A program made the position numbers and the translations under genes. The notes under the pieces were generated by a model, which saw only the letters and a list, made by a program, of their open reading frames with translations, was not told where the DNA came from and did not search any database. Shown here piece after piece: positions 1 through 7,900 of a DNA stretch of 9,719 nt. Position 1 is the first letter of the stretch, and every line of letters starts with the position of its first letter. The DNA is taken from positions 1 through 9,719 of the forward strand of contig JALOAM010000115.1 of the NCBI GenBank assembly GCA_023228765.1, written 5' to 3'. Source of the DNA: Dehalococcoidia bacterium (lineage in GTDB: Bacteria > Chloroflexota > Dehalococcoidia > UBA2979).

Positions 1-139
1 TGCTGACCGCGCCCAGGCGTCGCACCCGCACCTGCGTGCCGGTGATCGACACCACCTTCGCCGGGTACCACTGCCGCTGCTGGCGGTCGTCCCACTCCTC
101 GTTGAACCCGCGCCAGATGCCGTCCATCGGGCCGCCCAT
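1..139 (-). CDS. small tail-tip protein, OB-fold-like, N-terminal part only
   Basis: The first 46 codons of a gene that runs off the left edge. Its ATG (139-137) overlaps the hub stop as TAATG, and GGAGGAG lies 5 bases before it, so the start is well supported. The protein begins MGGPMDGIWRGFNEEWDDRQ and continues with a stretch including KVVSITGTQVRVRRLGAV. Alternating hydrophobic and charged residues in a V-x-x-I-x-G-x-x-V-x-V-R pattern suggest the first strands of a small OB-fold beta barrel. In many siphoviruses a protein of this kind lies directly after the tail hub and may form part of the tip or central spike. Position and strand pattern are the only evidence; too little is visible to name a family. 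A plain hypothetical tail protein is the alternative. Confidence 0.7.
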   Translation of the reverse strand, partial: MGGPMDGIWRGFNEEWDDRQQRQWYPAKVVSITGTQVRVRRLGAVS

Positions 140-2817
140 TAGGGCTCCTCCTCGTCGTCGATCTCGAACAGCTCCGTGAGGGCCACGGGGCGCACCACCT
201 GCACGCTGTGACTCATGGGGGCGCCCGGCTTGAGCTGCTGGCTCCACCCGCTGCACCGCACGAGCTGCGCCGTCTCCGCGCCCGCGACCGTGACGCGGTA
301 GTACTCGTGGTTCCCCCGCCTCGGGTCCGGGAACGTGTCGAACGAGGCGGCCCGCGCCTTCGCGTCCAGCAGGCGCAGCTCGTACTGCGCGATCGCCGCC
401 ATCGTGGGCTTGTCGTAGATCGCCCGCGTGCTGGGGCGGGTGTCGGCCCGCAGGTCGCCGAGGCGTACCGGGGTGAGGGCGGTGGAGACGGGCGAGGTGG
501 GGTCGGCGTTCTCGTAGATGACGTACTTGGGGTCGGCGATGTGCTCCGCGCCGAAGTCCGCGACCACCACGCGGCGGTTGTCGACCTGCGGCACGTCGAG
601 CTTGCGGACGTAGGGCGCGCCGGCGTCGAGCATGCGCGGCTCCTGCGCGTCGCTGTAGTCCACGGCGGCGGTGGCGAGTGCGAGATTGGCGCGCTCGCGT
701 GACGTGAAGCGCCCGAGGGCGGTGGGCCACACGGGGTGGTAGTTGAGGCCGTCGGCGAGGTCGCGCAGGGCGTCGATGAAACGCCACGAGCGCGGGCGGG
801 AGAAGTCCTGCTGGAGCAGCGGGCCGCCCGAGGGCAGGTCGGTGAGGAGCCCGAGGTAGTCCTCGAGGAGTTCACGGACGACGTCCCAGTAGGCCGTGCC
901 GGACGCGGCGGTGTAGGCCTCGCCGATGGTGTCGAGCAGGTGGGCGGTGAGGTCGTTGAGGGTGAGGGTGGCGATGGGGCGGCCGTCCCACGGGTGGGTG
1001 GTGTCCGCGAACGACACGACGAAGATGCCGCGCGGGAACTCGACCCACTCGGGCGCGGGTGCCGGGGTGTAGGTGGGGCGCGCGGTCTGCGCGAGGGCGA
1101 AGAACTCGGCGATCTCGTCCTCGGTGGGCTGGGTGCCCTGCCAGAGGCGGACGGGGCCGAGGATGGCGTCGGCGGTCTCGTCCCCGTCCGGCACGTTGCC
1201 GACCACGAGGTCGATGCTGGCGTCGCTCTCGCGCGTCCCCACGGGCGTCTGCGTCTCGGTGATAGCGAGGCTCGTCAGCGTCTCGGTGTCGAGGTTGCCG
1301 ACGTAGATCGTGGGGTCGTTGGTGGTGGCGTCGGCGTCGTACAGCACGAGCCACAGGAGGTCGGCGGCGTCAGCCGTGGGGACGGACCGCGCGGTGCGCC
1401 AGATGCCGTCGGTGTCGCTGAATGGGACGGTGAGCTGGAGGCGGCACAGGCCGCCCGCTTCGTCCACGGTCTTGACCGTCCACCCCTTGCTCGCCAGCGT
1501 CCCGGCGTCGCCCTCGCCGTCGCTCGTGACGCGCGCCAGCCCGCCGACCGCCCCGCCACCGTCGAAGATGTCCTCGATGGCGCTGTCGTCGGCGACGGTG
1601 ACGTCGCTCGCCACCCGCGTGCTCGCGCTGGCGTGCGCCGTCGAGGCCCACGAGTAGCCGGTTCCCATGCTGCCGACCACGAGCCAGCGCATGTGCTCCG
1701 GATTGCTCGGGTCGAGCACCTCGTGGAGGTAGGTCGCCGCCTTGCCGTCGTTATCCGCTGACTTCTGGGCGGCGCTCGGGAAGGTCGCGCTCGCCGGAAT
1801 GATCCCCGCGTACGCGATCTCGACCTCGCTCCCGGCCTGAGACACGGCGACCGACATGCTCGGGCGGATCTCGGCGGTCGCGACTGCGGCCGCGTTCGAT
1901 GACGCCTGCCCCGAGAGCAGGGAGATGTACCAATCGTCCGACACGGGCAAAGCCTGCGTCGCAGGCATGTTGAAACTGCTGAGGGAGTTCGAGTCCGCGT
2001 CGTAGAGTGCAACGTGGATATAGGCGAGGTTGGTCGTGACCAGCGTCTTGCGCCGCCACAGGACCACAGCCACGAGTTCTTGATTGTCCGTCACGGACAC
2101 ACGGCCGTTGGGCCGGGCGAACGTTCCGCCACCCGAGATGGTGCAGGTGATGCCACTCGTCACCCCAAAGCCCGCGAGAGGGTGGTCAGCGAACGTGCTC
2201 GCAACATGCGTGATGTTTGAAGCGGTCCACCCGGTGAAGTACGTCCCATGCCCCCACACCGGGTTGCCGATGCTGTTCGTGGCTCCCTGGAGGAACCGCA
2301 TCGCCCCGTCGCTGCGGTCGTACAGCCCGTCCACCCCGCGCTGACCCTCGGCGTACGTCACCGTGCCGTCGTTGCCGTGCCCCGAGAGGTCGAGGGCGTC
2401 CCCCACGGCCGCGGACAGCGCCCACAGGCCACCGCCCGAGGCCTGCTCGGCCTGCCGCTGCCAGTACGACAGCGCGGTCTCGTAGCGGATGCCCGCGCCG
2501 CCCGGCTGCACGAGGCGGTCCTCGATGAGGCGCACGTGGGAGATGTCGTCCAGCCCCGCCCCGCCCGGCACCCGCGCGAGGTCGAGGCGCACGGTGCCCT
2601 GCAGGGGGATCTCGCGGCCGTCGTTGTCGAGGTCGAGGCGGCCACCGTCGAGGCCGGGGTTCGCGCCGCTCTCCCACAGCAGCGCGTCGCTCAGGTCGGC
2701 GGTGGTGCTGTCGCCCAGCGCGCGCAGGTTGCCCCGGCGGTCGCACGACAGCAGCCGCCACCGCACGGGCGCGCCGTTCGCCAGCGCGCGGGCGATCTCC
2801 TCCGACGTCGCGGCCAT
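139..2817 (-). CDS. tail hub / minor tail protein with inserted carbohydrate-binding-like and LamG-like modules (892 aa)
   Basis: This is probably the baseplate-hub-like protein that closes the tail tube and carries host-binding modules. The ATG at 2817 overlaps the previous stop as TGATG; the open frame extends further upstream, but that part shadows the preceding genes. Residues 1-103 (APVRWRLLSCDRRGN, then a beta-rich stretch ending HVRLIEDRLV) match the start of actinophage hub proteins. The hub resumes near residue 590 with WVEFPRGIFVVSF and a DGRPIATLTLNDLTAHLLD segment. Its end has the family's NADPTSPVSTALTPVRLG, a long helix (TMAAIAQYELRLLDAKA), a DTFPDPRRGNHEYYRV motif and an MSHSVQVV strand. 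Residues 104-588 are an insertion: a LamG-style lead-in (DLSGHGNDGTVT, 143-154), a jelly-roll-like module around 180-400 (GNPVWGHG, TGWTAS, YSWASTAHASAST) and a concanavalin/LamG-like domain around 400-575 (GGLARV, KGWTVK, NDPTIYVGN, GPVRLWQG). The C-terminus is very acidic (EIDDEEEP). No catalytic motif was seen. Hub identity comes from pattern recognition, not a search. Confidence 0.85.
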   Translation of the reverse strand: MAATSEEIARALANGAPVRWRLLSCDRRGNLRALGDSTTADLSDALLWESGANPGLDGGRLDLDNDGREIPLQGTVRLDLARVPGGAGLDDISHVRLIEDRLVQPGGAGIRYETALSYWQRQAEQASGGGLWALSAAVGDALDLSGHGNDGTVTYAEGQRGVDGLYDRSDGAMRFLQGATNSIGNPVWGHGTYFTGWTASNITHVASTFADHPLAGFGVTSGITCTISGGGTFARPNGRVSVTDNQELVAVVLWRRKTLVTTNLAYIHVALYDADSNSLSSFNMPATQALPVSDDWYISLLSGQASSNAAAVATAEIRPSMSVAVSQAGSEVEIAYAGIIPASATFPSAAQKSADNDGKAATYLHEVLDPSNPEHMRWLVVGSMGTGYSWASTAHASASTRVASDVTVADDSAIEDIFDGGGAVGGLARVTSDGEGDAGTLASKGWTVKTVDEAGGLCRLQLTVPFSDTDGIWRTARSVPTADAADLLWLVLYDADATTNDPTIYVGNLDTETLTSLAITETQTPVGTRESDASIDLVVGNVPDGDETADAILGPVRLWQGTQPTEDEIAEFFALAQTARPTYTPAPAPEWVEFPRGIFVVSFADTTHPWDGRPIATLTLNDLTAHLLDTIGEAYTAASGTAYWDVVRELLEDYLGLLTDLPSGGPLLQQDFSRPRSWRFIDALRDLADGLNYHPVWPTALGRFTSRERANLALATAAVDYSDAQEPRMLDAGAPYVRKLDVPQVDNRRVVVADFGAEHIADPKYVIYENADPTSPVSTALTPVRLGDLRADTRPSTRAIYDKPTMAAIAQYELRLLDAKARAASFDTFPDPRRGNHEYYRVTVAGAETAQLVRCSGWSQQLKPGAPMSHSVQVVRPVALTELFEIDDEEEP
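1054..2508 (-). other. inserted receptor-binding-like module within the tail hub gene
   Basis: This segment encodes roughly residues 104-588 of the hub. The flanking halves read as one hub protein: DISHVRLIEDRLV before it would join directly to EWVEFPRGIFVVSF after it. Inside it are a LamG-like lead-in, a beta-sandwich resembling carbohydrate-binding jelly rolls, and a second LamG-like domain. Such modules commonly bind sugars, so recognition of a host surface glycan is the likely role, but this is inferred. Base composition is uneven: hand counts give about 61% GC for 1921-2220 against about 76% for 2521-2820 in the flanking hub part. This suggests the module was acquired separately. The boundaries are approximate. 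Confidence 0.6.
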
Positions 2818-3482
2818 CAGGCCCACCCGTCCGGCATGGCGACACGCCGCAGCGGCAGGCTCGGGCGGCCGAGGCCTCCCGAGAGCGACTCGTCCACGCC
2901 CCCGTCGATCTGGACGATGTACCGCGCCCCCGCACGCGCACCCCAGCGGACGCAGAGGACGGCGCCGGCGGTGTACTGGCGGTCCAGGAGCCGCTCCAGC
3001 GCGGTGACGGTGACGGGGTCGCGCAGGTCCTCGGGGATGAGCTCCAGCGCGAGCGTGCGCGCCAGCAGCGGCCCCGCGAACAGCGTCTCGTGCCGCCGCC
3101 CCGCGGCGAGGCGGTAGGTCTGCCCCTGCTGCACCCGCTGCTGCACGGTGGAGGCCTGCAAGCGCACCTGCTGCGAGGCGTCCTGCACCTCGTGCCCCCA
3201 CAGGCCACGCCACGCGAACTCGACGCCCGTGACCTCGTCGGGGTCGCTCTCGATGATCGCGCCGAGGCGGTCGACCGTGACGGTGAGGCGGTAGGAGTTG
3301 GAGCCGGGGAACGCGAGGTAGTCGTGCCAGTTGGTGGTGTCGATCTCCTCGATGGTGGCGATCACGTCCCACACCTCGGTCTCGAGGTTGAGCCGCTTGA
3401 GGTTGTAGCTCACGAACTCGTCGTCCCCGGCGAGGGTGTACTGCGTCCACGAGACGGCGGCGTAGGGCAGCACGTCGGCCAT
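2817..3482 (-). CDS. tail-tip protein with partial fibronectin III domain and Dit-like C-terminal half (221 aa)
   Basis: A structural protein of the distal tail. The ATG at 3482 overlaps the previous stop as TGATG, and a GGAGG lies 7 bases upstream. Residues 5-70 look like the later strands of a fibronectin type III domain (YAAVSWTQYT, FVSYNLKRL, WDVIATIEE, NSYRLTVTVD), but the usual first strand (P-x-x-P-x-x-L-x-A) is absent here and sits at the end of the preceding gene. Residues 100-214 show the pattern of a distal-tail beta-sandwich domain of actinophage minor tail proteins: a strand leading to YRLAAGRRHETLFAG, then a TLALELIPEDL strand, a helix ALERLLDRQY and AVLCVRW followed by ARYIVQIDG. 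Lying between the tape measure and the hub fits a Dit-like ring that joins tube and tip. Dit assignment rests on fold pattern and position and is moderately sure; membership of the tail tip is firmer. Confidence 0.8.
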   Translation of the reverse strand: MADVLPYAAVSWTQYTLAGDDEFVSYNLKRLNLETEVWDVIATIEEIDTTNWHDYLAFPGSNSYRLTVTVDRLGAIIESDPDEVTGVEFAWRGLWGHEVQDASQQVRLQASTVQQRVQQGQTYRLAAGRRHETLFAGPLLARTLALELIPEDLRDPVTVTALERLLDRQYTAGAVLCVRWGARAGARYIVQIDGGVDESLSGGLGRPSLPLRRVAMPDGWA

Positions 3483-4996
3483 CAGGACGCCTCCGTGACC
3501 GCGACCGCCGCGAGGCCCGTGGGGGCCGCGGGCAGCGTGAAGTCGGTGGTGCAGTCGAAGGTGGCGCTCCCGCTGATGGGGTCGCCCGTGCCGTCGGGGT
3601 CGGCGGTGCCGTCCTCGGTGACGGTGACCTCGATGCGGATCGCCTGCCCGTTCTGCGGCGTCGCCCACGGCGTCGAGGGCGTCCCGCTCCCCACCACGTG
3701 CGCCTGCGTCGCGCCCGCGACCACGCCGCTGTCGTACAGCACGGCCAGCGACGGCCGCGAGAGGATGCGGACGCGGGACGAGGCCTGCACGATGGCGCTG
3801 CCGTCCACCTCGGCGCCCCACGTGACCTCGGGGTTGGGTTGCGTGATGTCCGCTGTCGGGGCGGTGATCGTGACCGCCATCGGCACGTCGTAGGTGATGC
3901 GGATCGGCAGGGCGTCGATGTCCACGGCGATCGGGCCGTCGATGGTGGCCGAGAGGGCACAGCCGAAGTCGCTGTCGATGTCGCCCACCACGAGGTCCGC
4001 GAAGTCCCACTCGGCGAGCGTCCCGGAGAGCGTGTCGGTCTGGTACGCCTGCGCCCACGGGGTCGCGCTGGAGCGGTCGCCGTCGCCCACCACGCCGCCC
4101 ACCACGAGCCGCACGGCGTCGTCCACCACGGTCGCGGGCGCGGGGCGCAGGGCGAACATCACGCGCGCTGAGTCGACACCGTTCGCGGTGGTGGTCGTGC
4201 GTGACCCCGTCGCCCCCGCCGCCTCCACGGTCTCGGTGAAGACGCGCAGCGAACCGACCGATCCGGTGGTGTCCATCCCGGACGGTGGGGTGACCGTGCC
4301 GGGGATCGCGTCTTCAAAGCCGATCGACAGGTTGAGGAGTGCGTTGGCGACCGTCGTAGTGACTTCGGGCGCCACGTGTGACGTGGGGTTGTTGGCGTTA
4401 CCGCTCGGCGACACGTCGGACGCAAGCGGCGACGAGTTGTCCACGCCCCGCCACGCGGTCATGACGGCGTGCTTGCTCGAGCCATTCGCGCCGAGGGAGA
4501 GGGAGTAAGAGGCGGGCTCGGAGTCGGCCACGCGGCGCAGGACGGTCAAACGGAACGGGGACACGCTGGCCGTACCGACTTCTTCCCAGCCGGAGAGGTC
4601 GATCGCGCTCGTACTGCCCGTCCGGCGCACCGTCAGGATCAGCACGTCCCGGGTGCCCGGCGCCCCGGAGTCCACGACACCATCGGGCACGTTGATGCTG
4701 AGGCTCGTGCCAATGCCGCTCGCCGTGGTGGTGTCCACCTCCGTGATGGCTTGCTGCGCCAGCGCGTTCCGCCGCCGCGGCAGCAGCGCGATCTCGATGA
4801 GGTCGCACGTGCTCGGGAGCGTGCCCTCGAACCCGTAGCCGCTCGCGAGCAGGTACTCCGTCGTCCCCGGCCCCGTCGCGGTCGCCGGGTCGTTGTCCTC
4901 GACCTCCGCCTTGTCGGGGTCGCTCCACGCGAGCGTCCCCACCGCGTCGTCCGACACCACCGTCGTGGGGTACCGCGTCTGCGTCCGCACCGTCAT
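3482..4996 (-). CDS. minor tail protein with split beta domain, inserted module and fibronectin/Ig-like domain (504 aa)
   Basis: A probable surface-exposed tail-tip protein. The ATG at 4996 overlaps the tape measure stop as ATGA, and a strong GGGGGAGG lies 8 bases upstream. Residues 16-80 (TLAWSDPDKAEVEDNDPATA, EYLLASGYGFEGTLPSTCDL) resemble the first half of a beta domain common in phage tail proteins, of the type W-S-x-P with a later D-N-x-x-A and a GFGF-IP segment. Its second half appears only at 288-370 (VVDDAVRLVVGGVVGDG, WDFADLVVGDIDSDFGCALS, VDIDALPIRITYD). Residues 88-288 are an insertion with the signature of another phage adhesin-like beta module (SLSINVPDGVVDSG, DVLILTVRRTG, DLSGWEEVG, LRRVADSEPASYSL, TAWRGVD). 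Residues 375-475 form a fibronectin- or Ig-like domain (NPEVTWGAEVDGSA, VLYDSGVV, IRIEVTVTEDG). The last residues, LPAAPTGLAAVAVTEAS, look like the first strand of another fibronectin domain that continues in the next gene. No enzyme motif was seen. Confidence 0.8.
   Translation of the reverse strand: MTVRTQTRYPTTVVSDDAVGTLAWSDPDKAEVEDNDPATATGPGTTEYLLASGYGFEGTLPSTCDLIEIALLPRRRNALAQQAITEVDTTTASGIGTSLSINVPDGVVDSGAPGTRDVLILTVRRTGSTSAIDLSGWEEVGTASVSPFRLTVLRRVADSEPASYSLSLGANGSSKHAVMTAWRGVDNSSPLASDVSPSGNANNPTSHVAPEVTTTVANALLNLSIGFEDAIPGTVTPPSGMDTTGSVGSLRVFTETVEAAGATGSRTTTTANGVDSARVMFALRPAPATVVDDAVRLVVGGVVGDGDRSSATPWAQAYQTDTLSGTLAEWDFADLVVGDIDSDFGCALSATIDGPIAVDIDALPIRITYDVPMAVTITAPTADITQPNPEVTWGAEVDGSAIVQASSRVRILSRPSLAVLYDSGVVAGATQAHVVGSGTPSTPWATPQNGQAIRIEVTVTEDGTADPDGTGDPISGSATFDCTTDFTLPAAPTGLAAVAVTEAS
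4133..4735 (-). other. inserted beta-rich adhesin-like module inside the 504-aa tail protein gene
   Basis: This encodes about residues 88-288. Removing it would join ALLPRRRNALAQQAITEVD to ATVVDDAVRLVVGGVVGDG and restore one continuous beta domain ending in ALPIRITYD. The inserted part has its own recognisable order: a VPDGVV strand, a VLILTVRRTG strand, a GW-E-V turn, LTVLRRVAD, Y-S-L and A-W-R-G-V-D. I associate this order with repeated modules in phage and bacterial surface proteins. A ligand-binding role is inferred. GC content (about 68% in 4321-4620 by hand count) does not clearly differ from nearby sequence. Boundaries are approximate. Confidence 0.5.
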
Positions 4997-7900
4997 GCGC
5001 CGTACCTCCCCCGCCCCGCCGCCTGCCGCGTGGCGTCCGCGACCACGCGCTCCACGCGATGGTCGATCACCGCCCCGTCCAGCACGGTGTAGTTGTGCAG
5101 CTCGATGACGCCCCCACGCCCCCCGCTCTCCTCGCGCACGATGCGGCGCATGAGGTGCTCGGGACTCACGATCTCGGGGCGGGCACGCGGGGTCTCGCCG
5201 AGGTAGGCGAACGTGGGCTGCGTGATCACCCCACCACCTGCCAGCGGGGACGCGATGCCGAACTGGGCCTGGAACTGCTCGCGCAGCCCGGGCAGCCGCA
5301 TCGCGTCGAGGGCGGAGCCGCTGGCCTTGGCGCTCGCGATGCGGTCGATGGCCGCCTGCATGGCCGCCGAGCGCCCTCCCGGGGAGACACCCGGAGCACC
5401 CACGCCACCCATGAGGCCGAGGATCCCCTGTAGCTCGCGCTTAAGGTTTGCCAGCGGGCCGTTGATGACGCGCTCGCCGAAGCTCTGGAACTCCTGCACC
5501 CAGCTCTCGCCGAGGTAGGTGCGGATGAGGTCCGTCATCTCCTCGAGGTTGCCCTCGAGGAGCATCTTGCGGGCCTGCTCCTCCAGCGCGAACTGCTCCG
5601 TGGTCCGTGCGTAGATGTTGCGGGCCGTGCGCTCCTTCGCGTCGAGCGCCGCGAGCTGGTCGTCGAGGTGGCGGCGCAGGGCCTCGGCCTGCCGGGTGTG
5701 GTTCTCCTCGATGCCGGCCATCTCGTCACGGAGCTCGTCGGCGCGGATGCGGCGCAGGAGCTCGACGCGCTGCTGCTCCAGCTTCGCCCGCTCGCGCGGG
5801 TCCCACGCGAGGGCGATGGCGTCGTCGAGCGCCTTCAGCTCGTCGGCGGTGCCGGCGGCGTCCAGCGCGTCGAGTTCGGCCTGCAGCGGGGCGAGCAGGG
5901 CGTCGGTGTGGCGGCGGAGGTCGGCGACCTGCTGGTCGTAGTCCGCCTGCCGCTGCGCCCGGCGCTCCTCGATGCTCTTCAGCTCGACGGCAAGCGCCTG
6001 GTCGGCCTGTTCGCGCAGCGCCCGGATGATGAGACCGCCAGCGCGGTCCGCCTCGCTCACAGCGCGCCCGTGGAGCGTCTCCCAGGCGTCGGCGGCGATC
6101 TGCGACGCCTCCCGCAGCACGCGGGCACTCTCGGACGCCTCCGCCGCGAGGTCGCCGTACTGCGACTGGAGCCCGCGGATCGCGTTGCGCATCTGCGAGA
6201 CGGTCGGGTCCATGGTGAGCAGCTGGTCGATGAGGTCGCGGGCCGTCGTGTCGCCCGCCTGCGCGGCTGCCGTGCGGTACATGAGCAGCTCAGCACGGGC
6301 TGCACGCAGGGCCTTTGGGGCGCGGTCGCCGAAGTCAGCGAAGGCGTCCGTAGCTCGCTCGATGGCCGTCGGGGCGGAACCGCCGCCACCGCCGCCACCT
6401 CCGCCGCCCCGGGTGCCGAGGTCGCCGACGATGAAGTCGGCGAGTTTCTCGACGCCGGCCTGGAACGAGACCAACTCACGGACCTGCATGAGCCCGCGCG
6501 CGAAGTTGAAGAGCGCCATCGGGTTCTTGGCCGCGAGGTCGTTCATCAGCCGCAGCGCGACAGCAGTGGCCATGATCCGGGGGTTGAGTTCGAGGAGGTT
6601 CTGGCCCAGTTCGATGATGCCCACCGACGCCGATCCGGTGGACTCACCCACCGTGGCGAAGCCTCGCGACGCCGACAGGGCGGCCTGCTCGGAGTCGGCA
6701 AAGCTGGCAGCCAGACCGCGGACTCGCTCGTCGTAGTCGGGGATCGCACCACGGGCGGCGTCCCCCAGCTCACCATCGAGCCCGATGACGATCCGGTGGA
6801 GGTCCTCGAACGAGACGCCCGCGTCCACAGCCGCCTTGATCATCTCGACGATGGTGGCCCGCGCCTCCTTCATCGAGCGCGTGTCGGCGATCGCCACTCC
6901 CGTCTGCGCGGCGAGGGCGTCTCGCGCTTCCTTCGCGCGCTGGTAGTCCTGTACGTAGCCAGCGAGTTCCTCGCGGGCGGCGCGAATGCCAGCGTCCGAG
7001 TTCAGGACCATGTCCGTGCGCGCGAGCTCGTCGTTGAATGCCGCCAGCGCGCCTGTCGCGGCATCAGCCGTCCTGGGGTCGCGGAAGAGCCAGTCGATCA
7101 GGCCGTGGCCCGTCGTCTTCTGGAGGATGCCGTCAGCCGCCATCCCGACCGCAAGGAGGGCGCCCGCCGCGCCAGCCGGGCCGAGGCTCATCGCGAACTT
7201 GCCCCATGCCGCTGGGCCCGCGAGGGCGAACGCCTGGAGCCGCCCGAGGTTCTTCCAGGTCAGCGAGAGCATGGCGTTCAGTGGGCCGCCCACGGCCACC
7301 AGGCCGAAGAGCGCGAGCGCCATCAACTGCACCTGCGGCGGTGCAGCGGAGAATCCGTCCACGAGCACCCCGAGGACACTCGCGACCTGCTTGAGGATCG
7401 GGATCGTGAGGTTCCCGGCGGCGATGCCGAGGTTGATGAACTGGTTGGCGAGGATCTTGAGCTGGTTCGCCCCGGTCTCCGCGAAGATATCGAACTCGTG
7501 CTGGAGCGCCGTGTTGTCGGCGTAGGCCTCGTTCCCGCGCCGCACACTCGCGGTGACCAGGTCCTGCGCGCCAGCGAGGCGGAGCAGGGTGTCACGGACG
7601 CGGACGTCGCCGAGCGACATCTCGTCGAGCATCGCGATCAGGTTGAACCCGCGCTGCTCGGCGGTGGCCATGCCCCCGATGAACGCGGAGAGCGCGTCGA
7701 TCGGGTTCGATTCGACCATCTGCAGGAACTTCTCGGACGTGACGCCTGCCACGTAGGCGTAGTCCTCGAGCCCCACCGCGCCCTGCTGGCTCTTGGCGTA
7801 GATGTCCAGGAGCACGCGCGAGAGGGCCGTACCGCCTGCCTCGGAGCGGATGCCCAGCGAGGACATGGCGGCGGACAGGCCGAGCGTCTCGCCGGTCGTG

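Noticed and set aside
3470..3495. Programmed frameshift joining the 504- and 221-residue proteins
   Set aside because: No X-XXY-YYZ heptamer is in phase at GCG TCC TGA, and a good ribosome binding site precedes the ATG. Reinitiation is simpler, although the split domain is still odd.
2818..3960. Upstream extension of the hub reading frame to 3960
   Set aside because: The added 381 residues are arginine- and proline-rich out-of-frame translation of the two preceding genes. The ATG at 2817 with its TGATG overlap is the real start.
3483..4058. Upstream extension of the 221-residue protein to 4058
   Set aside because: The extra residues are histidine-, arginine- and glycine-rich shadow sequence. 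The ATG at 3482 has a good GGAGG and overlaps the previous stop.
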